Of a stretch of DNA of 58,638 bases, positions 51,652 through 58,373 are shown piece by piece. Numbering within the stretch: the stretch's first letter is position 1; each line of letters starts with the position of its first letter. Source of the stretch: Butyrivibrio sp. (GTDB taxonomy: Bacteria > Bacillota > Clostridia > Lachnospirales > Lachnospiraceae); the NCBI GenBank assembly GCA_014799955.1, contig JAAVHB010000023.1, positions 1 through 58,638 of the forward strand. Direction: 5' to 3'. The notes under the pieces are model-generated. The model ran no database searches. It saw nothing but the letters and a program-made list of their open reading frames with translations, and was not told the DNA's origin. The position numbers and the translations under genes were made by a program.

Positions 51652-51740
51652 AGACAAAACACTAGGGGCATATAACCTCTACAAGTGCTTTGTCTACAGT
51701 CTGAAGCACGGATGCTATATGTTTCCGTGCTTATTTTTTT
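51652..51740 (+). ncRNA. Two-hairpin RNA ahead of HicAB
   Basis: A long first stem-loop (AGACAAAACACT at 51652-51663 with AGTGCTTTGTCT at 51684-51695, and an imperfect inner AGGGG/CCTCT helix) is followed by a terminator. Candidate small RNA or leader; no reading frame. Its own promoter was not convincing. Confidence 0.5.
51704..51740 (+). terminator. Terminator upstream of hicA
   Basis: A 9-bp perfect stem AAGCACGGA/TCCGTGCTT (51704-51712 with 51724-51732) followed by ATTTTTTT. Confidence 0.88.
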
Positions 51741-51772
51741 CCATAAAATTTTAATATTTTCTTAAATTCTTC

Positions 51773-51801
51773 TTGACTATACGTGTTATACGTGTTATAG
51801 T
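51773..51801 (+). promoter_or_regulatory. hicAB promoter with tandem ATACGTGTT repeats
   Basis: -35 TTGACT (51773-51778), 17-base spacer, -10 TATAGT (51796-51801). The spacer is two direct copies of ATACGTGTT, the likely autoregulatory site of the HicB antitoxin. Confidence 0.75.
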
Positions 51802-51823
51802 ATTCTTGTAAGGAGGTAAGAAC

Positions 51824-52000
51824 ATGAAAGATAAAGACCTACTCAAACTTTTGGAGAAAAACGGATGGAAGCTTATAAGAATTAACGGCAGCCATCATGT
51901 TCTTCAAAAAAATGGGAAAACTACAGTAGTACCCATACATGGCAGAGATGTTCCTATCGGCTTACTTAATACTATTCTCAAGGAGACGGGGCTTAAATAG
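51824..52000 (+). CDS. hicA: HicA-type mRNA interferase toxin
   Basis: 58 residues, a double-stranded-RNA-binding-domain-like toxin with the active-site His in INGSHHVLQK and the conserved HGRDVPIGLLNTILKETGL end. HicA cleaves mRNA and is neutralised by HicB. AGGAGG gives a strong ribosome site. Promoter and terminator isolate the pair from neighbours, as is usual for toxin-antitoxin cassettes on islands. Confidence 0.95.
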   Translation: MKDKDLLKLLEKNGWKLIRINGSHHVLQKNGKTTVVPIHGRDVPIGLLNTILKETGLK

Positions 52001-52031
52001 CCCCTCTCCCATAAAAATAAAGGAGGTTACT

Positions 52032-52412
52032 ATGTTATTTGTATATCCCGCTATTTTTCACAATGAAGATAACTCATATTGGGTTGAGTTTCCGGACCTT
52101 CCCGGATGCCACACTTATGGAGCTTCTATCACCGAAACTATGGAATCCGCCCAAGAGGCGATGTCCGCTTATTTGCTCACATTATTAGAGCAGGACAAAG
52201 ACATCACTGCTCCCTCTGACCTTTCGACATTTCATGCTGACGACGGTTTTTGCACGCTTGTATCGTGCGACATAAACCAGTACAGGGACACAAAGGCAGT
52301 AAAAAAGACTTTAACCATTCCGGCATGGATGAACGAACGCGCCGTATCTATGGGTGTGAATTTTTCACAAGTTTTGCAGGAAGCTCTTCTTTCAAAAATA
52401 CAGGCCCAGTAG
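52032..52412 (+). CDS. hicB: HicB-type antitoxin
   Basis: 126 residues. The partial RNase H-like N-terminal fold (FPDLPGCHTYGASITETMESA) is followed by a C-terminal ribbon-helix-helix/helix-turn-helix region (LTIPAWMNERAVSMGVNFSQVLQEAL) that would bind the repeats at the promoter. AGGAGG precedes the ATG. It follows the toxin by 31 bases, which is standard order for hicAB. Confidence 0.93.
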   Translation: MLFVYPAIFHNEDNSYWVEFPDLPGCHTYGASITETMESAQEAMSAYLLTLLEQDKDITAPSDLSTFHADDGFCTLVSCDINQYRDTKAVKKTLTIPAWMNERAVSMGVNFSQVLQEALLSKIQAQ

Positions 52413-52439
52413 CTTGTTAAGAGGTTATTTACATGAATA

Positions 52440-52493
52440 AACTTTTCGCAGGTATTGCAAGACGCTCTAAAAACTCAGCTCCATATCGGATAA
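52440..52493 (+). pseudogene. hicB: HicB C-terminal remnant
   Basis: NFSQVLQDALKTQLHIG-stop repeats, with changes, the last 17 residues of HicB. It begins directly after the intact hicB stop and has no start. Evidence of a former tandem duplication of the antitoxin gene. Confidence 0.6.
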
Positions 52494-52502
52494 CATCTAG
52501 CT

Positions 52503-52536
52503 ACCCTCGGTTCATATAAAACCGAGGGTTTTTATT
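52503..52536 (+). terminator. Terminator after hicAB
   Basis: A 10-bp perfect stem (52503-52512 with 52520-52529) followed by TTTTATTT. Confidence 0.92.
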
Positions 52537-52595
52537 TATTACTTTATTATCATTTATTACACTTTTAAAATATTATCGCAATAATTTAATATTAC

Positions 52596-52625
52596 TTGAC
52601 GCTTAAATATTTAATGTACTATAAT
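52596..52625 (+). promoter_or_regulatory. Promoter of the island membrane-protein unit
   Basis: -35 TTGACG (52596-52601), 18-base spacer, -10 TATAAT (52620-52625). It drives the 54-residue frame and the following membrane protein gene. Confidence 0.65.
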
Positions 52626-52686
52626 TATAAAAATATTCACAAAAAATTTTCTTAACTGAGGAATAGAAAGAAGGAACAAAATACTT

Positions 52687-52851
52687 ATGAAAAGGAAATC
52701 TATAAAAACACCAAAGAATAATATTATCTACATGGAAAAACATGGAAAAACATGGAAAAATATGAAAAAATGGGAAATCTTAACAGAAACATTAAACATC
52801 GTAAAATGTAATATCTTACACCTAATATTAAAAGTATCTTACAATCATTAA
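52687..52851 (+). CDS. Possible 54-residue peptide containing a 10-bp tandem repeat
   Basis: MKRKSIKTPKNNIIYMEKHG... The frame is open across three copies of CATGGAAAAA plus a degenerate fourth (52731-52770). The product is basic (many Lys). A weak AAGGA ribosome site precedes it. Because 10 is not a multiple of 3, each repeat unit is read in a different frame, so the repeat is unlikely to be selected for protein sequence; expansion by one unit would shift the frame. It could be a leader peptide of the next gene, or spurious. Confidence 0.35.
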   Translation: MKRKSIKTPKNNIIYMEKHGKTWKNMKKWEILTETLNIVKCNILHLILKVSYNH

Positions 52852-52865
52852 GTGAGGTGCAATAT

Positions 52866-53837
52866 ATGAAAAAAATTAAGAGAAAACTAAAAAACGAAAT
52901 AATGTCAAGAATAGTCATGCAATATAGAGAAAACCAAAAATTACCCTCAAAAGACGAGGCGGTAAACTTATTTTCTATTTGGCGCGAACATGATATTCAT
53001 ATGTCATATTCAGATTTTATTGATGTAATTATAGAATTAGAAAAGAAAGGATATTTATATTACATAAAAGCTGATCCATCTAGTAGAAAAACTTTTATGA
53101 AAGGCGAAGTTGTTTATGTAGAGGAATATGTTACTCTAGAAACTATAGGTAAGGATTTTCCAGAAACACTTTCAATCAAAGAAAAAAATAAAAGCAAAAT
53201 ATACTTAAAATATCCCCTTCTTACTTTATGTCTGACAATAATAATTACTATTCTTTTATCTGATATTCCAATGGGTTATTTATGGAACAAGATAATCATA
53301 TATACCTCCGCTTCGGAACATGCTTTAAAATATATATTTGATTTACTTGTATTTTTGTTCCCATGTTTTATACTAATAGAAATAACTATAATATGTAATC
53401 TTGTACGTTCAAAACTCAAAAACTCATGTTACATTATACATATTTTATTTATATTCTTATATATTATTATTTCCAACCTAACCTCACTTGGATATGGAAA
53501 CAAAATTGCTTTTATTATAGGAGCTTCTGTATATATTATTTGGATTATAATTTTATTAATACTTTTTGCCTTCCTCAAATTCTATAAGTATATTTACCAA
53601 TATATCGCATTTCTTATATATTCCGTTTTTATTGTTTTATACCTTTTATTGCATGTTTATATCAGGCTTAACTATGAGGGTATATATCAAGCAGATTTTA
53701 TTGATATAATTATTATAGAAATTAAGAATTTTGATTATTGTAGAGCATTCTTAAATATCTTACAAAATGACTTGCTTAAAGGGGTTATCGTAAGTGCGCT
53801 AGCAGGAATATTATTAGAAGTGTACAAAAAAAAATAG
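52866..53837 (+). CDS. Membrane protein with N-terminal winged-helix-like domain
   Basis: 323 residues. The soluble first 110 residues have a winged-helix-like pattern (NEIMSRIVMQYRENQKLPSK, DEAVNLFSIWREHDIHMSYS, DFIDVIIELEKKGYLYYI), followed by six to seven membrane helices and a short basic tail. No named family is recognised. The winged-helix-plus-membrane layout is used by one-component membrane regulators and by some phage-defence effectors. It lies alone between hicAB and the decayed XRE gene. AT content is visibly higher than in the flanking chromosome, consistent with acquisition. Confidence 0.65.
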   Translation: MKKIKRKLKNEIMSRIVMQYRENQKLPSKDEAVNLFSIWREHDIHMSYSDFIDVIIELEKKGYLYYIKADPSSRKTFMKGEVVYVEEYVTLETIGKDFPETLSIKEKNKSKIYLKYPLLTLCLTIIITILLSDIPMGYLWNKIIIYTSASEHALKYIFDLLVFLFPCFILIEITIICNLVRSKLKNSCYIIHILFIFLYIIISNLTSLGYGNKIAFIIGASVYIIWIIILLILFAFLKFYKYIYQYIAFLIYSVFIVLYLLLHVYIRLNYEGIYQADFIDIIIIEIKNFDYCRAFLNILQNDLLKGVIVSALAGILLEVYKKK

Positions 53838-54044
53838 AAGAAAATGAGTTTATTAGTTCCATATCCAAATCAGAAAGTATGTTTACCTTATATTTTTATG
53901 ATTATAATTTAAAAATTTTTCATTTTTTTCTATCATTTAACATTTTTACTAAAAAATATTACAAAATCATAACAAAAATCCACATATGACCAGTAATTTT
54001 ATACACTGTTCTTACCTACAAAAATATTAATGAGGAACAATGTT

Positions 54045-54341
54045 ATGGTTTTACTAGGAGAAAAATTAAGGGCATTAAGAGAAAGAAAAGGGCTGACCTT
54101 AGAGCAAACAAGCGAACTTTTAGGAGTTGCCGTAAGCACGGTATCATCCTACTAATCTGATACCCGCAAACCCTCTTACAAAGTGCTTATAAGATATGTC
54201 GATATTTTCAACACAACCGCAGACTTCATTCTTGGCACTAGGAATCAGTTAAAAGACATCTTATCCCGTCTGAACTATGAACACAGAAAATTAATAGAAG
54301 AATTTGCAGAATTTTTGTTAAGTAAAGAACAACAGCATTAA
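54045..54341 (+). pseudogene. XRE-family regulator interrupted by an in-frame TAA
   Basis: 98 codons read MVLLGEKLRALRERKGLTLE... with a complete XRE helix-turn-helix, but codon 37 (54153-54155) is TAA, where related proteins have a charged residue in the SSYE-DTRKPS turn. The rest of the frame is intact to the true stop, followed by a strong terminator. A single substitution from a working gene. Confidence 0.8.
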
Positions 54342-54353
54342 TACTTAACAACT

Positions 54354-54403
54354 AAAAACGACGGTCTGATATAGATTTTCTACAATCAGGCTGTTGTTTT
54401 TCC
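54354..54403 (+). terminator. Terminator after the XRE pseudogene
   Basis: A 17-bp stem with three G-U pairs (54354-54370 with 54385-54401) ending in TTTTT. Confidence 0.85.
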
Positions 54404-54494
54404 AAAAATTAGAGTATTGAAATGGGAAATAGCATATCACAGCCATATCTGCTTTAATACAAAAATTCGCGTGCCTGTGCTTCATATTTCCCTA

Positions 54495-54522
54495 TTGACA
54501 TATGGTATATTATTGATATAAT
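54495..54522 (+). promoter_or_regulatory. Promoter of the 213-residue protein gene
   Basis: -35 TTGACA (54495-54500), 16-base spacer, -10 TATAAT (54517-54522), both consensus hexamers. Confidence 0.75.
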
Positions 54523-54557
54523 ATTATTTAATTCTAAAATCATAAGCTAATATAAGA

Positions 54558-55199
54558 ATGCATGAGAAACTTTGTAACAAATTACATTCTATAATTTATG
54601 AAAAAACAGGAAATACAGACTACAAAATGATGAAAGATATAATAACAACAATAACCGCCTTAATTGGTTGCTTATTAGGAATCTACAATTTTGTCTATAG
54701 AATTGTTAAAGACAAAACACAAATAGAGTTTTCCGTAGAATCAGCGAATAGAACTTATTCGATAATTGAATGTAAAAAAATCTCTGATGAAATGTATGAT
54801 TATACTGTCAAAATTGATACAATTGTTTGCTTTTATATAAAAAATGAATCCGCAATATCTATATTTTTTCATACACTACTTATGGAAGACTATATCTATA
54901 GTCGTTGGGATGAACAAGAGCGTGGAGTATTTCAAATAACTTCTTCAAAAAGAACCTATGATTGTTTTCATCATAAAGAGGGAAAAGAAATCCCAACAAT
55001 GCTCCCGTTCAAAATTAAATCATATGATGTAGATATTTTCACATATAAAGAAAGTTATATATATAAATGTTATGAATCCAAACCCTCCAATCTGATTCCA
55101 CAATCAGAAACAGAGCGTAGAAAATTATACTATGAAATAAATAAAAAAACGTACACAACATATACATACTTTGATGTTACATCTAAAATATTAATCTAG
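54558..55199 (+). CDS. Single-pass membrane protein of unknown function
   Basis: 213 residues. A short N-terminal segment is followed by one helix (about residues 25-45, DIITTITALIGCLLGIYNFV), then an acidic/Tyr-rich cytoplasmic domain of beta character. No family recognised. It has its own consensus promoter but no convincing ribosome site, so the exact start is uncertain. Island gene, AT-rich, without coupled neighbours. Confidence 0.55.
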   Translation: MHEKLCNKLHSIIYEKTGNTDYKMMKDIITTITALIGCLLGIYNFVYRIVKDKTQIEFSVESANRTYSIIECKKISDEMYDYTVKIDTIVCFYIKNESAISIFFHTLLMEDYIYSRWDEQERGVFQITSSKRTYDCFHHKEGKEIPTMLPFKIKSYDVDIFTYKESYIYKCYESKPSNLIPQSETERRKLYYEINKKTYTTYTYFDVTSKILI

Positions 55200-55282
55200 A
55201 TTATATTCATAAAAAGCCTTCACAAGATATATCTATCAATATGCAGACCTCTCCTAATAGCAAAGAGGTCTGCGCATTGCTT

Positions 55283-56182
55283 CTATTCCGGCAGTTTCAA
55301 AACCTGCCCCACATAAACAACATCGTCCTTAAGTTCGTTCAGGCTCATTATTTCCTTATAGCGACCGCCGTTTCCAAGCTGTTTGGCGGCAATTGCCCAA
55401 AGGCTGTCGCCTGCCTTGACCGTGTATGTTTTTTCTGCGGCAGGAGATGGAGCGGTGGTAACGGTTTCAGCATTGCTTTCCAAAAGCGCTATGTCATCAA
55501 TGCTTACCCAAAAGCTGACCTGTTTGTTCATGCCGACATGCGCCGCGCTGTTCGTCATTCTGATGCGCCCGTTCTTGACCTCGTCAGACCAGACATAATA
55601 TATTCCTGACCTTCTTCCGTAGGATTTTCCGCTCTCGGAATTATAAACGGGTGTATCTCTCAAATCGAATTTCGCTCCGGCTTTAACCTCAACAGATGCA
55701 ACACCCGGAAACTCCTTATCGAGCCATTCCTGCGCGTCAAGCCACTCATACGCCGACACATCATGCAGATTCCCGGCGGGAACCGCCTTGTACTTCCTCA
55801 CCTCAAAATGCAAATGCGCGCCGAAGCTGTTTCCGGTGTTTCCCATGAACCCGATTTCGTCACCCTGAGCCACCGTCTGACCTTCACGGACATACACAGC
55901 CTCCAGATGCGCGTATAAGGTCACATAATTGCCGTCATGCAAAATCATAACATAGTTGCCGTAGCCCATGCCCTCGTCATCGACAATGCCGTTTGTGCCT
56001 CCGAGATAATCAACCACCTTTATTACTCTGCCCGCACTGTGCGCCGTTATCTTATCAATCTGCGCCTTATACTTAACCACATCGGCACCCTTCGCCCATG
56101 CCTTTCCGGCGGCGACGTTGGCGCAGTGCTGCGCGTATGTACACGTTATCTGATTACTTCCTGATTTTAAAACTCTGCTCAT
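55283..56182 (-). CDS. Phage-type endolysin: M23 peptidase plus LysM
   Basis: 299 residues. The M23/LytM peptidase domain (about 35-145) carries the zinc ligands: H in ITAHSAGRV-type strand, D/H near the LYAHLEAVYV turn and the HLHFEVR motif. A middle SH3-like stretch (about 160-240) and a C-terminal LysM (YTVKAGDSLWAIAAKQLGNG) bind the wall. It cuts peptidoglycan peptide bridges at the end of a phage lytic cycle. It follows the holin gene on the minus strand, opposite to most island genes, and base composition is higher in GC, so this is a prophage remnant from a different source. Confidence 0.85.
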   Translation of the reverse strand: MSRVLKSGSNQITCTYAQHCANVAAGKAWAKGADVVKYKAQIDKITAHSAGRVIKVVDYLGGTNGIVDDEGMGYGNYVMILHDGNYVTLYAHLEAVYVREGQTVAQGDEIGFMGNTGNSFGAHLHFEVRKYKAVPAGNLHDVSAYEWLDAQEWLDKEFPGVASVEVKAGAKFDLRDTPVYNSESGKSYGRRSGIYYVWSDEVKNGRIRMTNSAAHVGMNKQVSFWVSIDDIALLESNAETVTTAPSPAAEKTYTVKAGDSLWAIAAKQLGNGGRYKEIMSLNELKDDVVYVGQVLKLPE

Positions 56183-56185
56183 CTC

Positions 56186-56479
56186 TTACTCCTCCTTTGA
56201 CGCCTGTTTTATTATCTGATTTGCGTAGGTGCTTAAGCCGGCCACAAGGACGCCCTGTACTATCGCCGTAAATACCGCAAGCATTATCTGCTGTACTCCG
56301 TCCAACTCCGAGGTTGCAAGTACCCATATGAGCGCGAGCAGAATCCCCACAAGTCCGAGAATTAACGGGATAAGCTTATCCTTAACCGCCTGAGCCTTTT
56401 TAAGCGCCAAACCCACAAAATACGGTACCACCGCAAGCACTACAAGCTCCGGCTTGACATAGTTCAATATTATTTCCAT
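56186..56479 (-). CDS. Phage holin-like membrane protein
   Basis: 97 residues with three to four hydrophobic segments (VLAVVPYFVGLAL, LIPLILGLVGILLALIWVLA, IMLAVFTAIVQGVLVAGLST) and a charged tail. Size and position directly before the endolysin match class I phage holins, which time lysis by forming membrane pores. The ATG after AAAGGAAAA was chosen. The endolysin starts four bases after its stop. Confidence 0.8.
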   Translation of the reverse strand: MEIILNYVKPELVVLAVVPYFVGLALKKAQAVKDKLIPLILGLVGILLALIWVLATSELDGVQQIMLAVFTAIVQGVLVAGLSTYANQIIKQASKEE

Positions 56480-56588
56480 AATTTTTTCCTTTCCGCCCAA
56501 CCGGGCATAAAAATAGCCGGGATAGTCCCAGCGTGAACAAGTTGATATTTGATTTTTTATCAGTCACCGTGCATAGCCATCACCTCCT

Positions 56589-56900
56589 TTAATCGTCGTC
56601 AAGGTCGTGCGCGGCCTGATTAAGATGCTTGTCAATCCTATTTATAGCCTCGGTCACCGGACCGTTGCAGCCCTGCTCCTTAAGCCCTTTAAGACATACC
56701 TGTACACCGTAGATTACAAGACAAAGCTCTTTGTTGGTCTTTTCTTCATCGGCTTTATGACGCGCTTCGATTTCCTCGATTTTCTTGTCCTACTCTGCCT
56801 GATGCAAAATGAGCTTATAAGCCTTATTGTAATACTTGCAGATAACCGCGATAGCGGTTATAAATGACCCCGCCGTTATTATCATGCTTATGGTTGACAT
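56589..56900 (-). pseudogene. Phage lysis-module protein interrupted by TAG
   Basis: 104 codons from an ATG to TAA, read MSTISMIITAGSFITAIAVI and on, with one in-frame TAG at 56790-56792. Downstream the frame stays perfect (DKKIEEIEARHKADEEKTNK, then a conserved CLKGLKEQGCNGPVTEAI end), as in small coiled-coil proteins encoded just before phage holins. The TAG sits where Gln (CAG) is the natural residue. Either a C-to-T nonsense mutation or reading of TAG as Gln. The ribosome site is GGGGG. Confidence 0.75.
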
Positions 56901-56903
56901 TTT

Positions 56904-57117
56904 TTACACCCCCTCCCCGTATATCTCTGCCTTGGCGCGCGCCTTACACTCCATGACATAGCCGTCATATTCGTCAAATTCAGCCTTATCAGCCGGATTC
57001 GCAAGATACTCACGGATAACCTTATTCTCGTCATCCTGTGAGTAGCGTTCGCGTATGTAGGCTACGCTTGCGGCTTCGTATGCCGGCGCACTGGTCCAGA
57101 AATGTTCTGACAGACCC
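56904..57117 (-). pseudogene. C-terminal fragment of a phage tail-region protein
   Basis: About 70 credible residues (from FWTSAPAYEAASVAYIRERY to the KAEIYGEGV stop), encoded just upstream of the TAG-interrupted gene. Upstream codons belong to the integrase remnant on the other strand, so the gene is cut at about 57117. Family not recognised beyond position in a phage late operon. Confidence 0.55.
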
Positions 57118-57882
57118 AGATTGTGCCAACAACTGATTATGACGCTCAAGCAGATATGCAGAGCTGCCGAACGTGATAAACTACTTCCCAAAGGAGAAAC
57201 GCTTGACATATTCGCGGAAATCCACCCTCCCAAATACAAAGCGAAAGAAAAGCGCCCCCTAACCGAAGAAGAAACCGCTGCCTTGTCCTATACGGAACTG
57301 TCGGAAAAAGAACGCGCCTTTGTCTCACTACGCCGTGAAGAAGCGCTCGCGCTTACCGTATTTGATGTGAATTTCAAGGATAGCCTGATTAAAATAAGCA
57401 AAGCCGTTGCCTTTGACGGAAACAACCCATATATCAAAGCTCCCAAATCCCGAAACAGTTACCGAAATGTACCGATGTGTGCCGAGCTCGCGGACATATT
57501 AAAGCCATACTCTCTATCATTATCCGGCACAAATTTATTTGAAAAATCTGCCGGAGGTTTGATAACCCATAGCGCATACGTCAAAATGTGGGATTCAATA
57601 CGCAACAAACTGAAAAAGTCATACATCAAACACTCCGGGGACCGTATGCCGGATTGGGGTCGCGTCGGGTTTGAGGACCTGACCGCGCATATTTTCCGAC
57701 TTAATTACTGTACTAGGCTTTGCTATGCAATGGCTGAAGGGCATAATCTTACCACAAAGAAAATAGCCGCCTTACTCGGCGACAGCGAAAAAATGGTACT
57801 TGATGTATACTCCCACATAATGGAAGAAAAAGAGCGGCCTATGGAAGCTATTGAATCAGTATTAAGCCTTAAGGCAAAATAA
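57118..57882 (+). pseudogene. Tyrosine recombinase (phage integrase), N-terminally truncated
   Basis: The C-terminal catalytic domain is complete: first Arg in FVSLRREEALALT, Lys region, HIFR (HxxR) and the nucleophilic Tyr in DVYSHIMEEKE. The arm-binding and most of the core-binding domains are missing; the visible frame begins mid-helix (IMTLKQICRAAERDKLLPKG) without a ribosome site, abutting the cut phage gene on the other strand. Probably inactive. It would originally have driven integration of an element such as this island. Confidence 0.78.
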
Positions 57883-57932
57883 ATCGCAGGCTCGTGACAA
57901 CTTACAGCACGTCTACTGCTCACTGTTTTTAC

Positions 57933-57961
57933 TTGACGCTCCAAACTTTTTCTTATATAAT
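57933..57961 (+). promoter_or_regulatory. Promoter of a candidate small RNA
   Basis: -35 TTGACG (57933-57938), 17-base spacer, -10 TATAAT (57956-57961), downstream of the integrase remnant. Confidence 0.65.
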
Positions 57962-57967
57962 GATTGT

Positions 57968-58055
57968 GCAAGGTCGCAGCTATTAAAATAGCGCCTATAG
58001 GGCATTAAAGATGATAGTAATAAAAGGGCTCCACATTTTTGTGGAGCTCTTTTAT
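57968..58055 (+). ncRNA. Candidate small RNA upstream of the Abi gene
   Basis: About 85 nt between a good promoter and a terminator. A perfect GCUAUU-AA-AAUAGC hairpin (57978-57991) and a terminator stem (GAGCTCCACA-type arms, 58027-58050) flank a short single-stranded segment. No protein frame. In island context near an Abi gene it could be an RNA antitoxin or an unrelated sRNA. Confidence 0.5.
58022..58055 (+). terminator. Bidirectional terminator
   Basis: GGCTCCACA pairs with TGTGGAGCT around TTTT, with A-rich 5' and T-rich 3' flanks, so it can work on both strands. Confidence 0.85.
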
Positions 58056-58231
58056 TATCCATGCCAATCCTTTTAAGGTTTTTACTTCACAGAATGGATA
58101 CAAAAACATTTTGAGTTTGGGTACTAAATGCTTTATCATTCTTTTTGCTGTCAACGGAATATACGAGGAAAAGGTTGGGTATAAAATAATCACCGTCATG
58201 TTTGTAGAATCAAGTCGATTAATAATATTTC

Positions 58232-58261
58232 TTGACATATCGACTATATATTAACTATAAT
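58232..58261 (+). promoter_or_regulatory. Promoter of the Abi unit
   Basis: -35 TTGACA (58232-58237), 18-base spacer, -10 TATAAT (58256-58261). An inverted repeat AGTCGA (58213-58218)/TCGACT (58240-58245) flanks the -35 and may be an operator. Confidence 0.7.
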
Positions 58262-58267
58262 AAATCC

Positions 58268-58316
58268 AATACTTAAAATCACGCCTGTACTTTAAGCAAG
58301 TGTTTTTTATAGTTTG
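58268..58316 (+). ncRNA. Candidate short RNA/leader directly upstream of the Abi gene
   Basis: From the predicted start, CTTAAA and TTTAAG arms form a hairpin around about 13 bases and are followed by a TTTTTT run, giving an RNA of about 45 nt. Could be a terminated small RNA or the gene's leader. Abi-D/F toxins have been reported with adjacent small RNA partners, which makes this worth testing; the structure itself is modest. Confidence 0.4.
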
Positions 58317-58373
58317 TTTAAAATATGCGACTTATTTTGTTTCAAATATAATACATTTACTCAGGAGAATATG

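Noticed and set aside
58039-58254. Short open frame between the small RNA and the Abi promoter
   Set aside because: No ribosome site, overlaps the terminator and promoter, and no recognisable protein features.
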